Shown in pieces: positions 52,509 to 60,578 of a stretch of 64,000 nucleotides of DNA; position 1 is the first letter of the stretch, and each line of letters begins with the position of its first letter. The notes under the pieces are model-generated. The model did not search any database. It saw only the letters and a program-made list of their open reading frames with translations, and had not been told where the DNA came from. The DNA comes from CAXBDP01 sp041689935. GTDB lineage: Bacteria > Bacteroidota > Bacteroidia > Cytophagales > Cyclobacteriaceae. The stretch spans positions 5,701-69,700 of the forward strand of contig JBDNFI010000037.1 in assembly GCA_041689935.1 (NCBI GenBank), in the 5' to 3' direction. Made by a program: the position numbers and the translations under genes.

Positions 52509-53810
52509 ATGAGTTCTAAGCAAGTATTATCAGCAAATGAAGCTGTATCGTTTATAAAAAGTGGGCAAAGAGTTTTTATCCAAGGAAGTGCGGCAACACC
52601 GCTAACGTTAATCAATGCTTTGCTGGTACGAGGGCACGAATTGTCGGATGTCGAATTAGTAAGCATAAGCACTTTGGGAGATATAGATTTTTATTCGGCA
52701 CTAAAAGCGGGAGGGTTTAGAATCAATTCTCTTTTTGTATCTGCGAATGTCCGACAGGTAATCCAAGAAGGGATGGGGGATTATATCCCGATTTTCCTTA
52801 GTGAGATTTCCAGACTTTTTGATAAAAATATCCTCCCGCTAGATGTGGCATTGATCCACGTGTCACCTCCTGATAAGCATGGTTTCTGCTCATTGGGTGT
52901 ATCTGTTGATGTGGCTCGCTCTGCCGTGAAAAATGCTAAAACGGTCATTGCGCAAGTGAATCCTAGAATGCCTCGAACCCATGGAGACGGCTTATTACAC
53001 ATAAGCGAAATCAACTATTGGACGGAGGTGCAAGATGAGCTCCCGTTGGTTGATTACAGAGAGCAAATTGGTGAGAAGGAAAGGAAAATAGGTCAGTTTT
53101 GCGCTGAGTTGATTGATGATCGAGCTACGTTGCAATTAGGTATTGGAGCAATTCCAGATGCAGTGCTGCAGAGTTTGAACTCCCACAAGGATTTGGGTGT
53201 GCATACAGAGATGTTTAGTAATGGCGTAATTGATTTATTGAAGGCTGGGGTAATTACCAATAAGTTTAAGAAAAAGCATAGAGGTAAGGTAGCCACTTCT
53301 TTTGCTATTGGTAATCATGAATTATACGATTTTATTGATGATAATCCAGAATTTATGTTTTTGGAGGCTGATTATGTAAATGACGGTAAAGTCATTCGAA
53401 TGAATCCGAAGGTGGTGGCCATAAATAGTGCCATAGAAGTAGATATCACAGGGCAAGTTTGCGCCGATAGTATAGGAATGTATCAATTCTCTGGAGTAGG
53501 TGGGCAGATGGATTTTATCCGTGGAGCGTCCCTTTCGGAAGACGGTAAACCAATTATTGCTTTATGTTCGGCTACGAATAAGGGCTTGACTAAAATTGTC
53601 CCATTTCTGCAAGAAGGAGCTGGCGTAGTAACAACAAGAGCACACATGCATTATGTGGTTACAGAATATGGAGTGGCCTATCTTTATGGCAAAAATCTAC
53701 GACAACGAGCTAAGGAATTGATTAAGATAAGCCATCCCGACCACAGAGAGTCATTATCCGAGCTTGCCTCAAATCGTTTTGGCCCGGAGTTTTTTAATAT
53801 GGACAGTTGA
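52509..53810 (+). CDS. Acetyl-CoA hydrolase/transferase family CoA-transferase (4-hydroxybutyrate CoA-transferase-like)
   Basis: Class I-type CoA-transferase of 433 residues. It moves CoA between short acyl groups, commonly acetyl-CoA and a carboxylate such as 4-hydroxybutyrate or butyrate. Visible: IHVSPPDKHGFCSLGVSVD, the CoA-loop TLQLGIGAIPDAV, LGVHTEMFSNGVIDL, and the C-terminal GVVTTRAHMHYVVTEYGVAYLYGK, all characteristic. It is cytoplasmic. The ~280 bases upstream are AT-rich with no clear promoter. It is convergent with ilvE and shares a terminator. The exact acyl donor and acceptor are not determined. Confidence 0.88.
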   Translation: MSSKQVLSANEAVSFIKSGQRVFIQGSAATPLTLINALLVRGHELSDVELVSISTLGDIDFYSALKAGGFRINSLFVSANVRQVIQEGMGDYIPIFLSEISRLFDKNILPLDVALIHVSPPDKHGFCSLGVSVDVARSAVKNAKTVIAQVNPRMPRTHGDGLLHISEINYWTEVQDELPLVDYREQIGEKERKIGQFCAELIDDRATLQLGIGAIPDAVLQSLNSHKDLGVHTEMFSNGVIDLLKAGVITNKFKKKHRGKVATSFAIGNHELYDFIDDNPEFMFLEADYVNDGKVIRMNPKVVAINSAIEVDITGQVCADSIGMYQFSGVGGQMDFIRGASLSEDGKPIIALCSATNKGLTKIVPFLQEGAGVVTTRAHMHYVVTEYGVAYLYGKNLRQRAKELIKISHPDHRESLSELASNRFGPEFFNMDS

Positions 53811-53827
53811 TTTGTTTTGAAATAAAG

Positions 53828-53857
53828 AAAAATGCCCGCTGAGTGCTGGGTATTTTT
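53828..53857. terminator. Bidirectional terminator between CoA-transferase and ilvE
   Basis: AAAAATGCCC (53828-53837) pairs with GGGTATTTTT (53848-53857) through 10 pairs including one G-U, with A and T runs at the ends. It lies between convergent stop codons. Confidence 0.8.
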
Positions 53858-53858
53858 G

Positions 53859-54923
53859 TTAGATTTTATACATCCAATTGTAGCGATCTTCAGCCTCGCC
53901 ATATTTAATGGCATCGAGCATTTCAAGTATTTTTGGTGAATGTTCCCATTTGGTATGATCGGGCAAGTGATAGTCTGTATCATCATATCGAATCATAGAT
54001 ATCGGCGCTATCGTTGCGGCAGTACCCATTCCAAATGCCTCTTTTAATGTGCCTTCTTTCAAGGCACTCACAATTTCTTTCACTGATACTGGTCTTTCTT
54101 CTACATCCAATCCAATATCTCCTCCTAAAGTTACTACACTATCGCGAGTGATGCCTTTCAAAATGGTTTCGCCAGTTGGTGGAGTCAAAAATTTATTACC
54201 AATAATAAAGGCAACATTCATTGTGCCCGATTCCTCAATGTACTCATGAGTTTTAGCATCCGTCCATATTAGTTGATTGATGCCAGTTTCTTGGGCTAGT
54301 TTGGCTGGATAAATAGACCCACCATAATTTCCGGCAGCTTTGGCATAGCCAGTTCCACCTTCTATAGCACGGCTATATTTAGTTTCGATTTTCACTTTCA
54401 CAGCACCAGAATAATATGGGCCAACAGGGCAAGTGAATACAATAAATTTAAAAGTATCAGAAGGTCTGATCCCAATAAACTCATCTGTAGCAAATATAAA
54501 TGGTCTGATATACAAGGAAGTGCCTGCCTCATTGGGAACCCAAGAGATATCAAGCTTCAATAACTCCACCAATGCATTCATAAAAAAATCTTGAGAAAGA
54601 TTTGGGATACACATCCTTTCCGCCGAGCGATTGATCCTTTCGAAGTTTTTGTATGGTCTGAAAATTCCAACACTACCGTCCTTCATTTTGTACGCTTTCA
54701 TTCCTTCAAATACGGATTGCCCATAGTGTAAAGTCGTGTTGGCAGGAGATAGACTTATATTTTCATAAGCTTTTATCCTTGGCGAATTCCACTTGCCGTC
54801 AGTATAATCCGCCAGAAACATGTGATCGGAATATACTCTTCCAAAAACAATGTTTTTGAAATCTATGTGGCTAATTCTTGAGTTAGCGATTTTCTCTATT
54901 TTAATATTATCTATGCCCATCAT
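53859..54923 (-). CDS. ilvE: Branched-chain amino-acid aminotransferase
   Basis: Fold-type IV PLP enzyme converting leucine, isoleucine and valine to their keto acids and back. 354 residues, the longer eukaryote-like form: FGRVYSDHMFLADY, LHYGQSVFEGMKAYK, RPFIFATDEFIGI, the Lys in GTGYAKAAGNYGGS that holds PLP, and EYIEESGTMNVAFII. The C-terminal AFGMGTAATIAPI is also typical. MM at the start leaves a one-codon ambiguity. It is last of a compact minus-strand series from 60335, 60 bases after the cobalamin adenosyltransferase gene. Confidence 0.94.
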   Translation of the reverse strand: MMGIDNIKIEKIANSRISHIDFKNIVFGRVYSDHMFLADYTDGKWNSPRIKAYENISLSPANTTLHYGQSVFEGMKAYKMKDGSVGIFRPYKNFERINRSAERMCIPNLSQDFFMNALVELLKLDISWVPNEAGTSLYIRPFIFATDEFIGIRPSDTFKFIVFTCPVGPYYSGAVKVKIETKYSRAIEGGTGYAKAAGNYGGSIYPAKLAQETGINQLIWTDAKTHEYIEESGTMNVAFIIGNKFLTPPTGETILKGITRDSVVTLGGDIGLDVEERPVSVKEIVSALKEGTLKEAFGMGTAATIAPISMIRYDDTDYHLPDHTKWEHSPKILEMLDAIKYGEAEDRYNWMYKI

Positions 54924-54983
54924 GATTGCTAATATCTAAATTTTACGCTAATTAACAAATGAAAGTTTTGCTTCCAACGCTTA

Positions 54984-55529
54984 TTATTTAGGCCGCCATT
55001 GAATCTCTTCCACATTTAACTCTTGTCCCATTTTGCGAGCGAGGATAAATAGAAAATCTGATAAACGGTTTAGGTATTTAATAATAACAGGAGACAATTT
55101 TTCATGGTGATCTAGGTTCACACAAAGTCTTTCGGCGCGACGACAAATGCACCTTCCCACATGACAAAATGAAATAGAGGGGTGTCCACCTGGAAGGATA
55201 AAGGATTTAAGAGAGGGCAATTCTGCATCCATTTTGTCGATTTCACGCTCAAGCTTCTCTACCATATCTTCGGTAAGAGGCGGGAGGTATTTATGCTCTT
55301 TCCCTGGCTCAGCGGCCAAATGACTGCCGATAATAAATAATTCTTCTTGAATACCTCTTAGAAATGAAGTTCTTATGTTATTTACTTCTTGATCAGTAAT
55401 CAGCCCTAAGTATGAATTTAATTCATCGACTGTACCATAAGCGTCAATCCTTAAATGAAATTTAGGCACCCTTTTACCGCCGAAGAGAGAAGTTGTGCCT
55501 TCATCACCTGTTTTCGTATATATTTTCAT
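54984..55529 (-). CDS. Cob(I)alamin adenosyltransferase, PduO type
   Basis: Transfers the adenosyl group of ATP to cobalamin for B12-dependent enzymes. 181 residues, all helical: N-terminal KIYTKTGDEGTTSLFGGKRVPK (ATP-binding loop), RIDAYGTVDELNS, and the C-terminal signature CHVGRCICRRAERLCV with the ATP-binding Arg and Glu. PduO-type enzymes often serve methylmalonyl-CoA mutase; that gene is not in the window. It starts 5 bases downstream of the ABC ATPase gene. Confidence 0.93.
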   Translation of the reverse strand: MKIYTKTGDEGTTSLFGGKRVPKFHLRIDAYGTVDELNSYLGLITDQEVNNIRTSFLRGIQEELFIIGSHLAAEPGKEHKYLPPLTEDMVEKLEREIDKMDAELPSLKSFILPGGHPSISFCHVGRCICRRAERLCVNLDHHEKLSPVIIKYLNRLSDFLFILARKMGQELNVEEIQWRPK

Positions 55530-55534
55530 TCAAA

Positions 55535-56272
55535 TTAATCTAAACTCGGCTCTACTAATGTTGGAACTTCTTCTTGTCGCGTTATTTCAGTATTTAAAGT
55601 ATCCGATTCAATCAATCCATCACGCATCCTTACTATTCTGTGGGCGTAATGAGCGATATCATCTTCGTGAGTTACCATAATAATGGTGTTGCCCTCATCA
55701 TGTAAAGCCTGAAACAAAGCCATAATTTCATAGGACGTTTTGGTGTCCAAGTTTCCAGTTGGTTCATCAGCAAGAACAATACTTGGGTTGTTGACCAATG
55801 CCCTTGCAATGGCAACTCTTTGGCGCTGTCCACCAGACAATTCATTTGGTTTGTGCGTTATTCTATCACCTAGAGCCACGTTTGTCAATGATTTTCTTGC
55901 AATTATGTCCCTCTCGGCCTTTTTGTAACCTGCGTATATAAGCGGTAGTGCCACGTTCTCAAGGGCTGTAGCTCTTGGTAGGAGATTAAAGGTTTGGAAT
56001 ACGAATCCAATTTCTTTGTTTCTCACTACAGCTAAGTCATTTTCACTCATTTTACTTACATCTTGGCCATTCAAAATATATGCACCATCTGTAGGTGTAT
56101 CTAGGCAGCCAATAATATTCATGAGTGTAGATTTTCCAGAGCCAGACGGACCCATAAAGGCTACATATTCACCTTTATTTATTTTAATATTGATGTCCTT
56201 TAGGGCTTCAACAATCTCGGAGCCCATCTTGTAGGTCTTCTTAATTTGATTGGTTTCTATTATTACGCTCAT
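55535..56272 (-). CDS. ABC transporter ATP-binding protein, LolD/MacB-type
   Basis: ATPase of the LolD/MacB/FtsE-like group, which drives extrusion or lipoprotein release rather than import. 245 residues: Walker A GPSGSGKST, Q-loop VFQTFNLLPRATALENV, signature LSGGQRQRVAIARAL, Walker B IVLADEPTGNLD and H-loop VTHEDDIAHYA. No permease is next to it; the genes on either side encode a TPR membrane protein and an adenosyltransferase, so its partner lies elsewhere. The 154-base gap upstream has only a weak inverted repeat near 56400-56419. Confidence 0.93.
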   Translation of the reverse strand: MSVIIETNQIKKTYKMGSEIVEALKDINIKINKGEYVAFMGPSGSGKSTLMNIIGCLDTPTDGAYILNGQDVSKMSENDLAVVRNKEIGFVFQTFNLLPRATALENVALPLIYAGYKKAERDIIARKSLTNVALGDRITHKPNELSGGQRQRVAIARALVNNPSIVLADEPTGNLDTKTSYEIMALFQALHDEGNTIIMVTHEDDIAHYAHRIVRMRDGLIESDTLNTEITRQEEVPTLVEPSLD

Positions 56273-56426
56273 GATATTTTATTTAACTCCTTCGAGGTTA
56301 GTCTCAAATTATATTCTCAAGCAAAATTCAATTATTTCTAATTCTTCCTCAATAACAATTTTATCAGCGGATGATTTCAACCCTAACGGGATTAATTTAG
56401 ACTTAAAAACTTTTTAAGTTAAGAAA

Positions 56427-59309
56427 TCAATCCCATTCTGATTCTAATAGACTGATTTGAGTAGAAAAGGTTTTAAATGATTTTTCATTAATTAAACTTT
56501 TCAATCTGTACAACCCAATTTCTAAATAGCTATTTAGGTTTTGCTCCTTACAAATAAGAATATAGGCTTTTAATATCTGAACGGAGTAAGGGTTTCCAGT
56601 ATGTGCTTCTACAGAGAGTTGATAGGCTAAGTCTTGACGATTGATCTGCTTATACTTTTCAATACCTTCGAGGATCAATAGGTCATTCCAGCTATCTTCC
56701 GATAATTGTTCTACCAATTCAATGATTTTAATTTCATCTTGTTCAATTCTTAATTGAGCCAGCCTTCTACTTTGCTCTTCTGTGAAAATAAGATTAACGC
56801 TTTCTTCTTTCATTTTTAAAGAAAATTTCACTTCATGTCTAAGCTTCCATAACAATTCAAACCCAAATAAATCATTCAATCTAGGGTCATTGATCCAATC
56901 ATTGGTTGTTTGGGCATATCCGCTCCGTACTTGTTGAAAGGTGATTTCGGCAAATACCTTTTCTCGAATCCTTTCATTTTTAATATTTCTGAATAAGCCT
57001 GTGATGGTGTTGACATCCATTTGGTCATTCTCGAAGTATAGCTGCCAATAGTAACTGCTGTCTGAATGGATGTTTCCATTCAAATAGTTTTTGAAGGAAT
57101 TCAATTGTGCATTCGCTTCTTCATCAATCAATCTGAGGGCGTCCATTTTATTTTCATCGCCTGCTTTAGCGAGCGCTCTTTCTATGGTAGAAAAATTGAA
57201 CTCCAGTGAACCAGCTTTTCTAAAGTAATCTTCGGCTAGTTGCCATTTATTATTTTCTAACGCCCAGCTTCCCAATTGATACGTATACTTCCCTTGCCTT
57301 TGTCCATCCCTGTTCGATAGAATTTTCATCAATCGAAGGGCATCTTTTTTATTGCCTTGGTAATAATATCGGTAGCTAATTTTCTCCAAAATACGTTCAG
57401 TGTAGAAGAAAAAGGGCCAGGTAAAAGCCACTTGTTCTTTTTGCATCAAACCCTCTCGCTCAATAATAAATTGCTGATTGAGCAGCATATTATTCCAAAT
57501 AGCGAATGTGTCTTGTAGCATAGGAGCATTTTGCATGAGCTCAACTTCATCCGTAGAAGTGGCCAGGATGGCGGCATTGGCTCCTAGACTTACTATTTCT
57601 TCTTGGCTCAATTGGCTTGTAAATGTATCGTCAACACTACTAATGCCTGTGCGAGCAATGATTGCAGATATATTCCTAATCGCCAAGGTCTGGAATTTTT
57701 TATCCTCCCGCGATTTAGTGTACCAATACACTGCGGAATCCAATATGCTGGTTTTTGCGTATAAATTTCCTAATGCAAAGGCAATATGTGTGTCTTGGTT
57801 TTCCTTCCAATTTTTATTCAACAATCCGATCGCATCAAAGGGTCGACCTCTTGCTACGTAGTTTTGCGCCAAATTTATTTGCGATTGCGGAGTAGCATTT
57901 GTTTCCGTTGCTTTTTCTAGAAAATAATAAGCCTGACCAAGATCATTAGTAGCATCGAATGAATTGCCCAATTGATAGTTCGCTATATGATTGTAAGGAG
58001 CAAAGCCATTGGCAATTTCTAATAACTTTTGAGCACGTTCATGATTACTTTTCTCCAAATCAATTTGTGCGATTTGCGCAAAATTACCCGCATACGTCTG
58101 ATTCATCGGCAGCAATTTGGCAAGATAAAACACTGCCATTGAAGCTAAAGAACCCATAATTAATGCTGTGGAAAATGCCATTAGCACAGGCTGATACACA
58201 ATTTTGTAAACTGGGCGATTGTGAAAAGCTGGATCCAAGAAATTGATAAGGACATAGATAAAGAAGAAAATGCCCATGCCAATATGGCTGAATAGGATGA
58301 TATCCTCCATAGCTTCTTTATACATATCGTTGCCCGAAGCGAAAGCAAAACCTATAAAAGAAAGCGGGATTAAACTGAATGCACAATACAACATACGGGT
58401 AGTGGCAGGTGAAATCTCATATCCGAAACTTAAAAGCCTGAAAGGAATAGCTCTTAGGCCAAGAATAATGGATAAGCTGAGGAGAATGAAAGCGTTGAAA
58501 AAGGCTAAATCAAAATCTATATTGCCAGAGATATCAAGATAATAGAGCGCTAGTGTGCCTAAGTACAGCAAAACGATAAGCGAAAAATGCTTGATGTTTT
58601 GCCCTCGTTTTAGGGAAGGACGACGGGAGGTAATTTCAAGAAAAAAGGCTATTATCTCATGGGCAACGAGCAAAAGCAATATACTGCTGACTAAAACTAG
58701 CCCAGGCACAGTGCCTGCTGCCATTATTTTGATTGCCGTAAGATCTGATACTACAGATAAATGAATAATAATGGGAAGGGCAAACAGCAGGATATGAAGC
58801 AACAATCTGAGCGAAAGAGGAAATTGTTTACCCGAAATGAATAGGATCAAGGCAGGTGTGCAGAAAATAAATGGGACGACATAACGCAACCATTTTATTT
58901 CCAATAATGTAGGAAAAAGCTGTTCGATTTGCAGAAAGTATAGCGCTAGGTAGGCAATCCCAATTCCAGTGTAAAAGATGATTCTTTTGAAATCGGGAAT
59001 TAATGCAAGAATCGAAGCATAAGAAAACAGTAAAAAGCCAATAAATAGAGTATACCAGTTTGGATTTATTACGTAATTGCCACCTTTGATATGACTAGTG
59101 CTCAGGAATATTTCCGAGAAACGATCGAATGAAAATAGGCCAATCTCGAAGGTACGAAATTGGGTAGTATATGGGTCTACTTTGGAGGATTGAATCCATT
59201 CAATAGCTTGGGGAAATTGAAATGAACCCAAAAGCACAAATAAAAATGCCCCGATAAACAGGGCGAAGAAAAATATAGCCAGTGGAGCTTCGTCTAATTT
59301 GAATTTCAT
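56427..59309 (-). CDS. Large polytopic membrane protein with C-terminal TPR-like domain, unrecognised family
   Basis: 960 residues in two parts. Residues 1-~410 hold about twelve hydrophobic helices (for example APLAIFFFALFIGAFLFVLL, then further segments to MGSLASMAVFYLAKLLPM). Residues ~415-960 are soluble and helical with TPR-like units such as AQIDLEKSNHERAQKLLEIA and NYQLGNSFDATNDLGQAYYF. Gene and protein are intact and codon use looks native. It follows gatC by 11 bases. No enzyme motif was found. The layout resembles membrane-anchored TPR scaffolds in Bacteroidota; the topology would decide whether the TPR part faces cytoplasm or periplasm. Confidence 0.7.
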   Translation of the reverse strand: MKFKLDEAPLAIFFFALFIGAFLFVLLGSFQFPQAIEWIQSSKVDPYTTQFRTFEIGLFSFDRFSEIFLSTSHIKGGNYVINPNWYTLFIGFLLFSYASILALIPDFKRIIFYTGIGIAYLALYFLQIEQLFPTLLEIKWLRYVVPFIFCTPALILFISGKQFPLSLRLLLHILLFALPIIIHLSVVSDLTAIKIMAAGTVPGLVLVSSILLLLVAHEIIAFFLEITSRRPSLKRGQNIKHFSLIVLLYLGTLALYYLDISGNIDFDLAFFNAFILLSLSIILGLRAIPFRLLSFGYEISPATTRMLYCAFSLIPLSFIGFAFASGNDMYKEAMEDIILFSHIGMGIFFFIYVLINFLDPAFHNRPVYKIVYQPVLMAFSTALIMGSLASMAVFYLAKLLPMNQTYAGNFAQIAQIDLEKSNHERAQKLLEIANGFAPYNHIANYQLGNSFDATNDLGQAYYFLEKATETNATPQSQINLAQNYVARGRPFDAIGLLNKNWKENQDTHIAFALGNLYAKTSILDSAVYWYTKSREDKKFQTLAIRNISAIIARTGISSVDDTFTSQLSQEEIVSLGANAAILATSTDEVELMQNAPMLQDTFAIWNNMLLNQQFIIEREGLMQKEQVAFTWPFFFYTERILEKISYRYYYQGNKKDALRLMKILSNRDGQRQGKYTYQLGSWALENNKWQLAEDYFRKAGSLEFNFSTIERALAKAGDENKMDALRLIDEEANAQLNSFKNYLNGNIHSDSSYYWQLYFENDQMDVNTITGLFRNIKNERIREKVFAEITFQQVRSGYAQTTNDWINDPRLNDLFGFELLWKLRHEVKFSLKMKEESVNLIFTEEQSRRLAQLRIEQDEIKIIELVEQLSEDSWNDLLILEGIEKYKQINRQDLAYQLSVEAHTGNPYSVQILKAYILICKEQNLNSYLEIGLYRLKSLINEKSFKTFSTQISLLESEWD

Positions 59310-59320
59310 TGGCGTATATT

Positions 59321-59608
59321 TTATTCCATCACTTTAGGAACCCTAAAGTAGTCGGAATCTCTTTTTGGTGCTTGTTTCAATCCACTTTCATGGTCTAAAT
59401 GCTCGCCAACTTTATCTTCACGTAGCATATTTACTTCAGATGACATCGTGAAAAGCGGTTCTACATTATTGGTATCTATTTCATTGAGCTTTTCCACCCA
59501 ATCCAAAATATCACTTAGGTTTTCTACCATTTTTTCCGTGGCTTCTTCATTTAGTTCAAGTCTCGATAAATGAGCTATTTTGGCTATAGTTTCTTTATTA
59601 ATCTGCAT
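59321..59608 (-). CDS. gatC: Asp-tRNA(Asn)/Glu-tRNA(Gln) amidotransferase subunit C
   Basis: Small subunit that stabilises the GatCAB complex, which converts mischarged Glu-tRNA(Gln) and/or Asp-tRNA(Asn). 95 residues: IAKIAHLSRLELNEEATEK at the start, LSDILDWVEKLNEIDTNNVE in the middle, and LREDKVGEH then DYFRVPKVME at the end, all matching GatC. gatA and gatB are not adjacent, as usual in this group. It overlaps the upstream PlsC-family gene by 11 bases. Confidence 0.93.
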   Translation of the reverse strand: MQINKETIAKIAHLSRLELNEEATEKMVENLSDILDWVEKLNEIDTNNVEPLFTMSSEVNMLREDKVGEHLDHESGLKQAPKRDSDYFRVPKVME

Positions 59609-60335
59609 GCTTAGTATTCCAACGTTTAATTTCTGAATTTATGGTATTAAAAACCTCCCGCCTTATTTCATCGAGGTTTTCGATGGTTTTACCGCTGGTG
59701 ATAACTGGCTCATGAAAGACGATTTTCATCGGATGCCTTTGGATAATAAACTTCCCGTTATCCTGCAAAATTATCCAATTCCATGGAATGGTCACTGGAA
59801 TTATTGGAATTTGTTTTTCAATGGCCAATTTGAATGCACCATCTTTAAAAGGCATAAGTTTCGGAGGCTCATTTGAAGTAATCCCTCCCTCTGGAAAAAA
59901 AACTACGCTTCTTCCTTTCGCCAACATTTCATTCGCTCGAATTACGCTTTGATACCTGCTTTTCCCATTTTTTCTATCAACAGGAATATGCAGCTTTTTG
60001 AACATCCACCCAAAAAGCGGAAGTTTGGTAATAGAGGACTTGCCAATAAAGGCGTAAGGCTGTCCAGAAAATCCAAATACGGCGATATCTAAGAAGCTGA
60101 AATGGTTTGCTGCGAAAATATAGCTCTTGTTTTTGTCTAACGGCTGACGAAATTCGATAGAAACGGGCATTAATAAGAGTCCGAAAAAAATCCTTCCCCA
60201 CAACCGGTCTACTGCATAAGAATACTTCTCAAGACGACGAAAAAGGATAGTCAATACGTACGCGGGAAATAGGAGAATAAAGAATAAGGAAAAGACAAGT
60301 GTCGCATATATGGTGTAGACTCTATTTAGCTGCAT
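59598..60335 (-). CDS. PlsC-family 1-acylglycerol-3-phosphate acyltransferase
   Basis: Membrane acyltransferase of 245 residues. N-terminal helix (residues ~8-32), catalytic NHFSFLD box (NHX4D), and phosphate-binding FFPEGGITSNE, where the usual EGTR is EGGI. VPVTIPWNWIILQD follows. The changed second motif and different overall sequence set it apart from the 21834-22565 gene and suggest another acyl acceptor, such as ornithine lipid or another lysolipid. It is first of the minus-strand series that includes gatC; a consensus promoter lies immediately upstream. Confidence 0.86.
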   Translation of the reverse strand: MQLNRVYTIYATLVFSLFFILLFPAYVLTILFRRLEKYSYAVDRLWGRIFFGLLLMPVSIEFRQPLDKNKSYIFAANHFSFLDIAVFGFSGQPYAFIGKSSITKLPLFGWMFKKLHIPVDRKNGKSRYQSVIRANEMLAKGRSVVFFPEGGITSNEPPKLMPFKDGAFKLAIEKQIPIIPVTIPWNWIILQDNGKFIIQRHPMKIVFHEPVITSGKTIENLDEIRREVFNTINSEIKRWNTKHAD

Positions 60336-60342
60336 AGTTGGG

Positions 60343-60375
60343 CAAAATTATACATTTCAAATTCCTCTTGGCAAA
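60343..60375 (-). promoter_or_regulatory. Bacteroidota-type promoter for the plsC-like/gatC cluster
   Basis: On the minus strand, TTTG (reverse of 60372-60375), a 21-base spacer and TAATTTTG (reverse of 60343-60350). The -7 element ends 7 bases before the ATG at 60335, so the transcript should begin at or within a base or two of the start codon. Confidence 0.65.
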
Positions 60376-60578
60376 ATAATTTATTGAATGACTTCTTTTT
60401 TGAATCATCCAAAGGCCGGATATCTTGTTTAAACCAAATTTTTACCGATTTTGAATTGAAATCGTACGAGTGACTTATAAATTGTTTTTCTTTTTACTAA
60501 CAATTGTTAGCTTACAGGAAGAAGTTAAGAAATGTCTTAGCAAAAGATTTTTGAAGAAAATAATCAACCCTAAACACT

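Larger units (their letters stand above)
456..59660. repeat. Dispersed octamer GCGGGAGG / CCTCCCGC, at least 37 copies
   Basis: Plus-strand GCGGGAGG starts at 456, 887, 2207, 5298, 5556, 8349, 21932, 25275, 32028, 33702, 40857, 41669, 43660, 49968, 52707, 55280. CCTCCCGC starts at 1818, 4122, 4756, 13233, 15643, 20559, 21875, 23786, 28766, 31059, 34057, 34312, 38901, 39490, 43491, 47054, 47422, 51026, 52832, 57704, 59653. Counted by eye, so a few may be missed. Flanking bases vary, so the unit is the 8-mer itself. In genes it encodes Arg-Glu, Ala-Gly-Gly, Pro-Pro-Ala, Leu-Pro or Ser-Ser-Arg depending on frame, so it is kept for the DNA, not the protein. Confidence 0.9.
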
